Under the pieces are notes generated by a model. The model ran no database searches. It saw only the letters and a program-made list of their open reading frames with translations, and had not been told where the DNA came from. A stretch of DNA of 14,692 nucleotides from Aquificota bacterium (GTDB lineage Bacteria; Aquificota; Aquificia; Aquificales; Hydrogenothermaceae), in contig JAADEU010000132.1 of NCBI GenBank assembly GCA_013153235.1, forward strand, positions 1 through 14,692, in the 5' to 3' direction. A program made the position numbers and the translations under genes. Shown piece after piece: positions 1-7,672 of this stretch; the first letter of the stretch is position 1; every line of letters begins with the position of its first letter.

Positions 1-202
1 GGGCCTTTTTTAAATGTGGAATCTGGGCCTTTATCTGGTCAATGGATATCTCGTCTGTTCTGACGGTGTTTGCTGCAGAGTAGCAGTGCTGACAGAATAA
101 ATTGCACACATTTGTCAGATTCCATATCAGGATTACCCCTGGAAATGGCCTTACTCTCTCCCCATTTAATGCCTTCCTGATGTATTCAGTTATCCTCAGC
201 AT
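1..202 (-). CDS. nirJ: NirJ, heme d1 biosynthesis radical SAM enzyme (5' part only)
   Basis: The first 67 codons of nirJ; the gene continues beyond the left edge. Translation from the ATG at 202-200 gives MLRITEYIRKALNGERVRPF, then PGVILIWNLTNVCNLFCQHC at residues 21-40. This carries the radical SAM cluster motif C-x3-C-x2-C at residues 33, 37 and 40, followed by Tyr. This N-terminus is typical of NirJ, which modifies the propionate side chains of the heme d1 precursor in the cytoplasm. The start overlaps the end of nirN by 17 bases. A GGAG ribosome site lies 7 bases upstream of the ATG, inside nirN, so the two genes are probably translationally coupled. Placement next to nirS and nirN supports the d1 role. 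A related radical SAM heme enzyme such as AhbC/AhbD cannot be excluded from 67 residues. Confidence 0.88.
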   Translation of the reverse strand, partial: MLRITEYIRKALNGERVRPFPGVILIWNLTNVCNLFCQHCYSAANTVRTDEISIDQIKAQIPHLKKA

Positions 203-1856
203 CTTTAAACTCCATCATATAAGAGACGACTGCCTCAAGCTCTTCAGGGGACAGGTTTAACCTGGGCATGGCATTTCTTTTATAACCAAGCTGCTTATAT
301 GTAGCTTCAGGATTCATAATGTGGGATATAATTGTATCCCTGTCCCTGTGGTTAACAATCCATTTAAACGATGGGCCAAATGCCTCCTGGGTTTGATGGT
401 GACATCCCCAGCATTTTTCCATAAAAACATCCTTTCCCAGCAGGAATGGGGCGTACTTTCTGGATTTATTTATTATATTGTATTTCCCTATTGGAATACT
501 GGCAGGGATTTTTTTGATGAGTTTTAAGGTTATGGAATCGTAAATCATAAGGGCTCCATCTCTGTTGTACAGGCTCACGTACGCCAGATTTCCATCACCT
601 GAAAACTCTGTATGGATTACCCTCTTGCCTTTTATGGTTTCAATTGTTTTAACCCTGTAGGAATTTTTATCAACCAGAACTACCTTATCACCACCGTTAT
701 CTGTCCAGAGATACGGTGTTGTTGGGTGGGTTCTGACAAAGAATCCATTTCCACCAATATCAATCTTTTTACTAAACTTCCAGTTGTACATCTGCCATAT
801 GGTAATGTAAGGTTTGCCTATATGTGGGGTTGCAAAGTAAAATTTACCCTTCCTGTACCAGAAGGTTGCCGATGCCAGGTGGGGCATTCCTTCAATTGGA
901 TAGGAAAAAATCTCCCTGTCAGCGTCTATATCGTATACTATCAGTAAACTGCCCTTCCGTGATGTTCCGACTATATGCTTCTCAAATGGGTCTATAAAAA
1001 AGTCTTCGTAGGGTTCTTTTATCTTTTTATAAGTTATCTCAAATGTTTTTGTATCCAGAAAACCTATCAGAGGTTTATCTCTAAAGGAAAAAATTGCCTC
1101 ATCCCTTGACCACAACTCGTAAATTGCAGATATCAGACCTTCCTGTTTTATTACCTTCTGGGGTTCAAAGTTCTCAGCATCAAGGATTACTATAGACCTT
1201 GGGAGCCAGCAGGATACAAGGATATATTTTCCTGTTCTGTCCAGAGAGATATTTCTCAGATACACACACGCTCTGACCTTGCCGTAGAATCTCCCTTTAT
1301 CGATGTCATATCTTCCCACCCAGCCGTCTCTGGAGGGAATATAAATCTTCCACCCTGATGGAGAGAACTTTAAACCCCCGTGGACATTCTTGAATGTAAA
1401 TTTGTCGTATATGGTGGTACCTTCCATTATCCAGACCTTCTGATGTCCCCTTTCCACAACAGCAACTATGTTCTTGATATTTTTGACAGGGAGTTTCTTT
1501 GTCTTTTTATCCGGATTAAGGCTGATGGACTGGATTATCCTTTCCTGGGACCACTTGATTTTAACTGGAGTTTTTATGTATGCTACTATTGATTTTATCT
1601 GCTGGTCTGTCAGCTGTGGAAATGCAGGCATCTGTGTGGCTGGTAGACCGTTTTTGATGATATTTATCAGTTTTTTTTCTGAATATTTTTTTAAAAATAA
1701 AGGTAAAAGAGGGGGAGCCACTGTACCGGCTCTGTCTTCCCCATGGCAAGAGGCACAGTATTTTTGGTACAGCTGGCTCCCTTTAGCCAACTCCCCTGCA
1801 AAGGCACCAAACACAATCAGGAGGGTTAGCGGCAGCAGGACTATTATTCTTTTCAT
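186..1856 (-). CDS. nirN: NirN-type heme d1 protein with N- and C-terminal cytochrome c domains
   Basis: A 556-residue periplasmic protein with a signal peptide (about 1-20). An N-terminal cytochrome c domain has CASCH at 34-38 and a likely Met76 axial ligand. A d1-type eight-bladed propeller covers about 125-465. A second cytochrome c domain has CWGCHH at 482-487 and a likely Met530 ligand. The propeller keeps NirN hallmarks: His159 in the position of the NirS d1 ligand, GMPHLAS with His326, GFFVRTHPTTPYLW near 371-384 and IGKYNI near 456. NirN is known to oxidise dihydro-heme d1 to heme d1 and hand it to NirS. Classical NirN and NirS carry only the N-terminal cytochrome; the C-terminal domain resembles a fused NirC-like electron acceptor. 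The start ATG shares one base with the nirS stop (TAATG). NirF is the alternative name, but NirF lacks heme c. Confidence 0.85.
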   Translation of the reverse strand: MKRIIVLLPLTLLIVFGAFAGELAKGSQLYQKYCASCHGEDRAGTVAPPLLPLFLKKYSEKKLINIIKNGLPATQMPAFPQLTDQQIKSIVAYIKTPVKIKWSQERIIQSISLNPDKKTKKLPVKNIKNIVAVVERGHQKVWIMEGTTIYDKFTFKNVHGGLKFSPSGWKIYIPSRDGWVGRYDIDKGRFYGKVRACVYLRNISLDRTGKYILVSCWLPRSIVILDAENFEPQKVIKQEGLISAIYELWSRDEAIFSFRDKPLIGFLDTKTFEITYKKIKEPYEDFFIDPFEKHIVGTSRKGSLLIVYDIDADREIFSYPIEGMPHLASATFWYRKGKFYFATPHIGKPYITIWQMYNWKFSKKIDIGGNGFFVRTHPTTPYLWTDNGGDKVVLVDKNSYRVKTIETIKGKRVIHTEFSGDGNLAYVSLYNRDGALMIYDSITLKLIKKIPASIPIGKYNIINKSRKYAPFLLGKDVFMEKCWGCHHQTQEAFGPSFKWIVNHRDRDTIISHIMNPEATYKQLGYKRNAMPRLNLSPEELEAVVSYMMEFKDAEDN

Positions 1857-3499
1857 TAATAAATATCCTTCATAGTGTTGTATACATTAAACTTACCGGT
1901 TGGTGTCCTTACCCAGTTTCCGGTAATTTCCTTCTTCAGCTTGAGTGTCTTGGCGTCATAAACCAGTATAGCTGTTGGCTGGTCTTTCTTACCCCATACT
2001 GAAATCCAGAACTCGTCTCCAGCTTTGTTGAACTCTTCGTGAACAGCCCTGATGTTTTTGTACTTGGCAGGAACCTTGAGTGTTTTCACGTGTTCAAAGG
2101 TAATCTTATCAAATACGAATATGCTTCTCTTCAGCTCTGGGTCAGGGTTGAGAGGTCTGTCTGCTATCAGATACTTGGATTTTGGATGTGTCTTGATAAA
2201 CAGGTTACCACCACCTTCTCCAGGGAGGTCAAACCACTTAACAACCTTCCATGCGTACTGTGGATGTCCTTCTGGGTCTGTTCCGATACATGCAACCCTC
2301 TTCTCTCCAATGTGACCTGTACACCAGATTGGACCGTACTTAGGATGGTCGATGTTAGCTCCCCTTCCCGGGTGTGGCTTTGTACCGACCTTTACTATAG
2401 CCTCAAGCTCTTTGTCCTTTGTATCGATTACAACAATTTTGTTTCTCATGTTAGCTGCAACCAGGAAGTACCTCTTGGACAGGTCCCATCCACCGTCGTG
2501 GAGGTATCTTTCAGCATCAATCATATCAATCGTAATTGTTCCCTTGTCTACTTTAGCATAGTCTACCAGCCATACCTGACCAGCTTCTTTGATGTTGAGA
2601 ACCCAGATTGGGTCGTAGTGTGATGAAACAATAGAAGCAACCCTCGCTTCCCTTACGAACTCCTGCGTATCGTAGTAGTATGAACTTGTGGATACAATTT
2701 TCTTAGGCTCAAGGGTCATACCATCAAGAACAACAAATGATGGTGGCCAGTAACATCCAACAACAGCGTACTTATCCTCGTATCCGTGATATTTGGACGT
2801 ATCAATAGATCTTGCGTCGTAACACACTTTAACCTCTGCAACCTTGTCTGGTTTTGAAAGCCATAGGTCTATAACGGTAGCCTTTCCATCTCTACCAATT
2901 GAGTACATATATCTTCCTGATGCTGAAGATCTGAGGATATGTACAGCAAAACCTGTATCAACAATATTAACAAGTTTCTTTGTATCTCCATCTACAATCG
3001 CAACCTTACCTACGTCCCTGAGGATTACACCAAAGAAGTTCTTCCAGTTCAGGTTATGCTGTGGCCTTGTTGGCCTATCACCAACTGGTGTATAGACCTT
3101 CCATGTGGACTTCATTTGTTGCATGGACATCTCAGGTGGATTTGGTGGTTCATGCTGGAGGAATCTTGCCAGGAGATTAATCTCCTCTTTGGTCAGGACC
3201 CCCTGTTTCCCCCAGTCTGGCATACCACCTAATGTTCCGTTGTAGATAAATGCCTCCAGAGCCTGTGTTCCAAGCTTTCTTGTCCTGTCAGGTGTGAGTG
3301 CTGGTCCTGTAGCACCTTTCCTCAGCATTCCGTGACATCCTGCACATCTGTCAAAGTAAATCTGTGCAGCCTTTTTCATCTCCTCCTTTGTAAGTGGGGG
3401 AGGAGAGTTTTCAGCTTTGGCGGTGTTAACTGACAGTGCCACAACTCCAGTTACGAGAGCAGCACCAACCAGCCCACCTGTGAGTTTACTTACCCTCAT
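1856..3499 (-). CDS. nirS: Cytochrome cd1 nitrite reductase (NO-forming)
   Basis: A 547-residue periplasmic enzyme that reduces nitrite to nitric oxide. A signal peptide ends near residue 29 (AKA). The cytochrome c domain (about 36-118) has CAGCH at 52-56 with the probable Met93 ligand in GGMPDWG. The rest is the eight-bladed d1 propeller. Conserved residues are visible: His187 in FAVHILRSSASGRY, the expected proximal ligand of heme d1, and the catalytic pair His334 (YLHDGGWD) and His376 (KPHPGRGAN). Length is normal for NirS, so the enzyme looks intact. The ribosome site AAAGGAGGG lies 6 bases before ATG. The gene sits 34 bases after the porin and overlaps nirN by one base, so it belongs to the same transcript. 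It completes nitrate-to-NO reduction with the nap operon. Confidence 0.97.
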   Translation of the reverse strand: MRVSKLTGGLVGAALVTGVVALSVNTAKAENSPPPLTKEEMKKAAQIYFDRCAGCHGMLRKGATGPALTPDRTRKLGTQALEAFIYNGTLGGMPDWGKQGVLTKEEINLLARFLQHEPPNPPEMSMQQMKSTWKVYTPVGDRPTRPQHNLNWKNFFGVILRDVGKVAIVDGDTKKLVNIVDTGFAVHILRSSASGRYMYSIGRDGKATVIDLWLSKPDKVAEVKVCYDARSIDTSKYHGYEDKYAVVGCYWPPSFVVLDGMTLEPKKIVSTSSYYYDTQEFVREARVASIVSSHYDPIWVLNIKEAGQVWLVDYAKVDKGTITIDMIDAERYLHDGGWDLSKRYFLVAANMRNKIVVIDTKDKELEAIVKVGTKPHPGRGANIDHPKYGPIWCTGHIGEKRVACIGTDPEGHPQYAWKVVKWFDLPGEGGGNLFIKTHPKSKYLIADRPLNPDPELKRSIFVFDKITFEHVKTLKVPAKYKNIRAVHEEFNKAGDEFWISVWGKKDQPTAILVYDAKTLKLKKEITGNWVRTPTGKFNVYNTMKDIY

Positions 3500-3533
3500 A
3501 GTAACCCTCCTTTAAAGGTTTTATCAGAAATCA

Positions 3534-4820
3534 TTAGTATTTGTAGTCAAGCTGGATCCAGTATTTTGTCACGTCATTGTTTCCTTTCAGACTTCCACCA
3601 GTATAGTAACCATCATCTGCGTTATAGAATGCGGCTTTGGCGAGGAAAGAAAGCTTTTTAGTCAATTTTTTAGCATATAAGAGATCTACTTCGGAACCTA
3701 TATTTTTTCCCACTGAACCTGCTGGATCTTTGTCAGAATCAAATGCTAAATATGCTACCAGAAGTTTTCCTATAACAGGGCTTTTGTATCCTGCAGAGAT
3801 ACACCATTCTTTCATACCGTAGTCAAACCCGCCTGCAGCTCCTGCAAGCATCACATCTGACCAGCCGTCAAATTTGTGGAGTGTTGCCAGAGGAGTGGAG
3901 AATCCTCTGTCTTTATCACCAGCATCCCCGAAATATGTATACATAATATTTGCGAAGAATCCCATTGCAGAAGCACCAATCTTAACCCTGTAGTAGTCGG
4001 TATCTATATCTGGCTTCCGGCTAAGGTTATCTTTCTCATAAGGATCTGTCTGTTTTGCATATTCACCAAGATATGAAACTGTGATACCGTTTCCAAGGTT
4101 TATCTTACCAGATGCCTTTACTCCGAGTGTGTTATGAACATCTGTAATCAGATAGGCGAAACCTTTTACCTTAAGTACTTTTGGAACAACTTGATAATTC
4201 ACATCAAGAACTATCGGCATTTTGTCTAGTTTCCAATCGGCATTGAGTGCATCCACGATTCCTTTTCTCTCGTAGATTCCAGCAAGGAGAACATTCAGAT
4301 TAGGGATTGTGTTATCAACAATTGCAAGAACCCCAAATGTCTGTGGCATTTGTCTCCAGTTAACTGTACCTATGAATCTGTGGTCATCAATAGCTACATA
4401 CTTTCTACCTGCTACAAATGTAGTTTTCCCAAATGTATAGGCAATATACGCTTGTGTAAGTCTGGTGTTGGCTGGATCTTTTACAGTCTCATAATCAGTT
4501 TTTTGTGGATCATAATCATCGACCACAGCGGATACATCTATTGCTTCCAGTACAGCAGACAGTCCGGGAACGTCAAGAACCTTACCTATTTTTACCCCTA
4601 TTTTTGTCCTGATTGTCAGAGCATTTGCCTCTTTCTTTCCAGAGTTATCTACGTCTACATACTCATATCTTGGTCTGAACTCCAGGTAAGGCTTTACATT
4701 ATCAATAAAAGATACTCCCAGTAAATCCTGAGCGTTTGATACATTTGCTGAACCTGAAAGCAGAAACGCTCCACCTGCTAACAGGGCTGCTGCTCCAAGG
4801 CTTAATACTTTACCCTTCAT
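3534..4820 (-). CDS. Outer-membrane porin, alginate-export-like beta-barrel
   Basis: A 428-residue secreted protein. The N-terminus is a signal peptide (MKGK followed by an Ala/Leu-rich stretch, probable cleavage near SNA at residue 30). The mature part alternates short aromatic and hydrophobic strands and ends in Tyr (IQLDYKY), as expected for an outer-membrane barrel recognised by the BAM machinery. A segment near 138-162 (GRKYVAIDDHRFIG followed by NWRQMPQTFG) resembles the conserved core of alginate-export-family porins, which are often general anion or substrate channels. The family match is from memory of the motif. The AAGGAGG ribosome site overlaps the stop codon of the PAS gene upstream. 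Position between nap and nirS suggests a role in nitrate or nitrite entry, but this is inferred; the substrate is not visible in the sequence. Confidence 0.8.
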   Translation of the reverse strand: MKGKVLSLGAAALLAGGAFLLSGSANVSNAQDLLGVSFIDNVKPYLEFRPRYEYVDVDNSGKKEANALTIRTKIGVKIGKVLDVPGLSAVLEAIDVSAVVDDYDPQKTDYETVKDPANTRLTQAYIAYTFGKTTFVAGRKYVAIDDHRFIGTVNWRQMPQTFGVLAIVDNTIPNLNVLLAGIYERKGIVDALNADWKLDKMPIVLDVNYQVVPKVLKVKGFAYLITDVHNTLGVKASGKINLGNGITVSYLGEYAKQTDPYEKDNLSRKPDIDTDYYRVKIGASAMGFFANIMYTYFGDAGDKDRGFSTPLATLHKFDGWSDVMLAGAAGGFDYGMKEWCISAGYKSPVIGKLLVAYLAFDSDKDPAGSVGKNIGSEVDLLYAKKLTKKLSFLAKAAFYNADDGYYTGGSLKGNNDVTKYWIQLDYKY

Positions 4821-4833
4821 CTTACAAACCTCC

Positions 4834-5151
4834 TTAAATTATGTCTTGTGAGTTTTCTAATAGCTTTTTCAGTATTTCTTCACCTGATACGCCCAGTTTC
4901 CCGGCAGGGGATTCCAATTCATCGATTGTTATCCGTGATTCTTCAAAGACAGAAGTGGGCATACCAGGATGTCTGATAATATTGAGGGGTTTTCCTATGA
5001 GTTCTTCAGGTACATAACCTGATATTCTTGCAGATATTCTCGCAGATGTTTCATTTACGTAAGTAATAATACCTTTTAGATTTGTCCTTAAGATTATCAA
5101 CTTATTTTCTGGAACTTCCGTTTCCCAGAACACGTCGAAGGTCTTATCCAT
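4834..5151 (-). CDS. Truncated PAS-domain protein
   Basis: A 105-residue cytoplasmic protein with no signal peptide or membrane segment. Residues about 15-70 match the first half of an Aer/CetB-like PAS domain: TNLKGIITYVNET, then ISGYVPEELIGKPLNIIRHP, MP and VFEE. In that family the second half has a Trp-rich KDG/YYW core. Here it is missing and replaced by an acidic, unrecognised tail ending NSQDII. The family usually has ARISGY once; here ARISARISGY reflects a 12-bp imperfect tandem duplication. The family HPDMP appears as HPGMP. It could be a small redox or ligand sensor, or a decaying remnant held in place because its stop codon overlaps the porin ribosome site. It starts 86 bases after napD with a GAGGGAG ribosome site very close to the ATG. 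No effector domain is present. Confidence 0.65.
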   Translation of the reverse strand: MDKTFDVFWETEVPENKLIILRTNLKGIITYVNETSARISARISGYVPEELIGKPLNIIRHPGMPTSVFEESRITIDELESPAGKLGVSGEEILKKLLENSQDII

Positions 5152-5182
5152 TACTCCCTCTCATCTCCATTTCCCATAATTA

Positions 5183-5223
5183 AGTTTATTGTTTTTCTTT
5201 CCCTATTCATTGTCCTAAATCAA
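5183..5223 (-). promoter_or_regulatory. Possible FNR/NnrR-type promoter for the PAS-porin-nirS unit
   Basis: The only gap inside the nap-nir string large enough for a promoter. On the minus strand 5223-5210 reads TTGATTTAGGACAA, one perfect half-site (TTGAT) and one degenerate half-site (GACAA). A weak -10 candidate TAAACT lies at 5188-5183. It would put the start near 5176 and the box centre about 40 bases upstream, close to the class II FNR arrangement. NirS operons are commonly activated by NO-sensing members of this family. The match is imperfect, and the downstream genes could also be read through from nap. Confidence 0.4.
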
Positions 5224-5237
5224 TAATTGTTTAGCAC

Positions 5238-5591
5238 TTAGCTTATATAACCTTTGATGTGACCCTTATAGACTATATCTTCTGCCCTGACGTTATCGTC
5301 GTTGAGTATTTCAGGTACGTCGTTGCTCAGTTTTTGTAAGTACTCAGAGGCAGATTCCCACTCCTCTTCAGAATACGAGTACACCATGTTTGCTGAAAGA
5401 ACATGTGGAAGCATCTGTATCTGCTTCAGTTTGAATGTTTCCTCATTAACATCCTCACCTTCGATAATGATAATAATCCTTCCCTTTTCATCGTGGAAAT
5501 AAATATCACACAGTCCACTTTCCTCAAGGGATTGAAGAACTTCCTGAAGATGTTCCGGGTCTGTTACTACTACTGCACTTGAGATATTCAT
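5238..5591 (-). CDS. napD: NapD, NapA maturation chaperone
   Basis: A small cytoplasmic protein that in other bacteria binds the Tat signal peptide of NapA and delays export until the molybdenum cofactor is inserted. I place the start at the ATG at 5591 (MNISSAVVV, the normal NapD beginning), giving 117 residues. A GGAGG site sits 8 bases before it, and the ATG overlaps the napL stop as ATGA. A longer start at 5606 adds MEDRA but would consume that ribosome site. The ferredoxin-like fold is consistent with alternating segments: SSAVVVTDPEHLQEVLQSL, GLCDIYFHDEKGRIIIII, LPHVLSANMVYSYSEEE. The C-terminal 30 or so residues extend beyond the typical core and are acidic and unassigned. It is the last gene of the nap operon. 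Confidence 0.85.
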   Translation of the reverse strand: MNISSAVVVTDPEHLQEVLQSLEESGLCDIYFHDEKGRIIIIIEGEDVNEETFKLKQIQMLPHVLSANMVYSYSEEEWESASEYLQKLSNDVPEILNDDNVRAEDIVYKGHIKGYIS

Positions 5592-6562
5592 CGCTCTATC
5601 CTCCATATATATATTTTTCCGTCATCACAACCTATTATTAATTGATTCTCATTAACAAATCTTATATTTGACGGGGTTGCTCTGTGCCCTGAAAGGGTGG
5701 TAAGCACAAACCCCTCTTCTGTATCAACAACCTTCACATCAAATTTATCATTATAAAGATATGCCCCCGTTTTTCCTGATGGACTCAGTGCCACAGAGAA
5801 TACCATAAAATCATCAGCATCAAATATCTGGTATGTGTCATTCTTCAGATTGTAATAAACAGCCTTTTTATCCCTTCCACCAGACATAACCCTGTGATTG
5901 TGAAAATCTACATCGAAGGCTTTGTCCTTATTCAGTTCTTCTATGACTTTTATAATCTTCCCTGTTTTTACATCTGCAATCCTGGTATCTCCGCTCTCAT
6001 CAACCACAGCAACTTCTGTTTTTGAATCGTTTATCTCCATATCTGAGAAAAATGACATACCGACAGGTTTTCTGTAGATAATTTTATTTTCCTGAAGGTC
6101 GTACAGAACAAGTTCATCACCGCTTAGGCCAAGGATGACATGATTATTGTTAACAAACCTAGCCCTGACAATAGGAAGATGTTTTTTTCTGTCTATGATT
6201 TTTTCTAGCTTACCGTCTTCATACAGATAAACTTCCCTTCCACCCCTTGAGGCCTGAATAGCAGCGATTATTTTGGAGTCGTCAGGAGATATATCAACAG
6301 AAAAAACCTTTGGAAGCTGTAGTTCTCCCATAAAGTCTTCAAATTCTGGGTATTTTATTATGTTTATTTTCTTGAATGTTTTGAAATCTATAATTTCAAC
6401 ATTGCCCCTTTCGGTGGCAACAAAAATCTTTCCACTTTTAAATCTTAAATCACTTACCGCACCATCAACCTGAATTACCTTCACAAGGTTAGGTGTAACA
6501 GCTGAAGACAGACCTATAAGAAGAAGAGTAATAAGAAGTATACTATGCAGTATTTTCTTCAT
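5588..6562 (-). CDS. napL: NapL, periplasmic WD40-like beta-propeller protein
   Basis: A 324-residue protein with a Sec signal peptide (MKKILHSILLITLLLIGLSS, cleavage near residue 21) followed only by repeated propeller blades, for example FKSGKIFVATERGNVEIIDF near 42-61 and a last blade ending GKIYIWRIER. There is no heme motif and no Cys pair. By position in napAGHBFLD and by fold it is NapL, a protein of Campylobacterota-type nap operons. Its exact role is unsettled; a part in Nap maturation or electron flow has been proposed. It overlaps napF by 20 bases and napD by 4. The ATG has a GGGAG site about 11 bases upstream inside napF. The fold is clear; the function is inferred from context. 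Confidence 0.8.
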   Translation of the reverse strand: MKKILHSILLITLLLIGLSSAVTPNLVKVIQVDGAVSDLRFKSGKIFVATERGNVEIIDFKTFKKINIIKYPEFEDFMGELQLPKVFSVDISPDDSKIIAAIQASRGGREVYLYEDGKLEKIIDRKKHLPIVRARFVNNNHVILGLSGDELVLYDLQENKIIYRKPVGMSFFSDMEINDSKTEVAVVDESGDTRIADVKTGKIIKVIEELNKDKAFDVDFHNHRVMSGGRDKKAVYYNLKNDTYQIFDADDFMVFSVALSPSGKTGAYLYNDKFDVKVVDTEEGFVLTTLSGHRATPSNIRFVNENQLIIGCDDGKIYIWRIER

Positions 6563-7106
6563 TTTTTTCTCTCTCCCTCTCCAGTGGAAAGACTTCTATT
6601 GCACCTGATGGACATACAGGTATACAGAAACCACAACCTGTACAGACATCCGGTATTATCTGTGGTCTGAATATACCATCGAACTTTATTGCATTGTCAA
6701 TACAGGGGTCCTTACAGGAAAAGCACATAACATTCTGCCATGACACACATTTTGAGATATTTATTTTGAACAGTGCATATATCCTTTCCGTTTTTTGTGT
6801 GCTGAGAACATCAAACTCACAGGCTTCGGCACATTTTTTACAGAAAGTACAGCCTTTATCAGAAAATAGAAGCTGGGGTGAACCGTCTTGAAGTCTAAAC
6901 AGAAGTCTCTCTTCACAGGCAGTTATACAGCTTCCACCACACTCTGCACATTTGCTGAAATCGGATTCTTCATCTGAATATGGAGGCCTAATTATATTCA
7001 GCTCCTCCTCAGGAGGGGAGGATGGTTCCTTTATCTCCTCTACCGTTGCAGCAGGAATAAAAGGAAGGGCCTTTAAAAAGCCCCTCCTGTCCATTTTTCT
7101 GGACAT
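6543..7106 (-). CDS. napF: NapF, 4Fe-4S ferredoxin-type protein
   Basis: 187 residues with Cys sets for four 4Fe-4S clusters: Cys53/56/60/64, Cys86/89/92/96, Cys120/128/131/135 and Cys155/158/161/165. The last is the classic CTGCGFCIPVCP. The N-terminus DRRGFLK and the following IRPPYSDEE recall the SRRG...IRPPW start of enterobacterial NapF. That protein is cytoplasmic, binds NapA and is thought to help load its Fe-S cluster. The RRGFLK string also resembles a Tat motif, but the following segment is short and Pro-rich, so export is doubtful. The ATG shares one base with the napB stop (TAATG), with AAGGGG 7 bases upstream. Confidence 0.88.
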   Translation of the reverse strand: MSRKMDRRGFLKALPFIPAATVEEIKEPSSPPEEELNIIRPPYSDEESDFSKCAECGGSCITACEERLLFRLQDGSPQLLFSDKGCTFCKKCAEACEFDVLSTQKTERIYALFKINISKCVSWQNVMCFSCKDPCIDNAIKFDGIFRPQIIPDVCTGCGFCIPVCPSGAIEVFPLEREREKNEENTA

Positions 7107-7672
7107 TAATAAACCCCTTCAAATACGTTCTTATTAAGTATTGTTTTTTGTTTTGTTTCGGGGTTTCTATAGTCAGGTTTAAATGTGTTTCTGACAAGAG
7201 GTTTAGCATTTGCCTGTGGAGCGTGACACTGGACACAGTTCCATCTTGCAGGGTCGAGTTTGTTCATCTTAACAACTTTTCCTTTTATCAGCTGGAAGAA
7301 GTCTATAAAGTGTGTTGGAGAAACTGGTGGTGCTCCTACACTTTTTGCAACTTTAGGGTCGTGACAGCTGAGACAGGCGTTCTGGTGTAGTGTAATTGGC
7401 AGCAGTCCCTCTACAGAGTGTGGAATCATTGGAGGTGCGTTTTCATACGCCCTCTGGAATCTCTCAGATTGCCCCGGTGGTGTTTTTGGGAACTCAACCG
7501 GTGGTGGTGTGTAGTTCACGGTGAGAGGTGCGTTTCTGTATGAAAGCTCCTCAGAAGATATTGCCTTACCTGATGAAGCAGATGATGAACCTTCATGCTG
7601 ACAGCCTACAAGTGATATGGAAATTCCCATCGCTGGGATAGCCATCAGTAAACCTAGTTTTTTCTTAAGCAT
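7106..7672 (-). CDS. napB: NapB, diheme c-type cytochrome subunit, apparent lipoprotein
   Basis: 188 residues. Two heme c sites, CLSCH (100-104) and CVQCH (146-150), with His85, His96 and His121 available as axial ligands, fit the bis-His diheme NapB that passes electrons to NapA in the periplasm. PMIPHSVEGLLPI around 81-93 and PRY-like spacing agree with the family. The N-terminus is unusual: the hydrophobic segment ends in SLVGC with Cys24 followed by QHEGSSSASSG. This is a lipobox plus a flexible Ser/Gly linker, suggesting a membrane-anchored lipoprotein, whereas well-studied NapB is soluble after signal removal. The gene overlaps napH by 8 bases and abuts napF. The ATG follows GGAGAAGGAAA. 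The NapB identity is secure; lipidation is predicted from the motif only. Confidence 0.92.
   Translation of the reverse strand: MLKKKLGLLMAIPAMGISISLVGCQHEGSSSASSGKAISSEELSYRNAPLTVNYTPPPVEFPKTPPGQSERFQRAYENAPPMIPHSVEGLLPITLHQNACLSCHDPKVAKSVGAPPVSPTHFIDFFQLIKGKVVKMNKLDPARWNCVQCHAPQANAKPLVRNTFKPDYRNPETKQKTILNKNVFEGVY

Noticed and set aside
2039..2623. 194-codon plus-strand open frame
   Set aside because: Antisense shadow of nirS with no homology features or ribosome site.
5592..5606. Earlier ATG for napD
   Set aside because: It would bury the GGAGG site. The ATG at 5591 overlaps the napL stop as ATGA and gives the usual NapD N-terminus.
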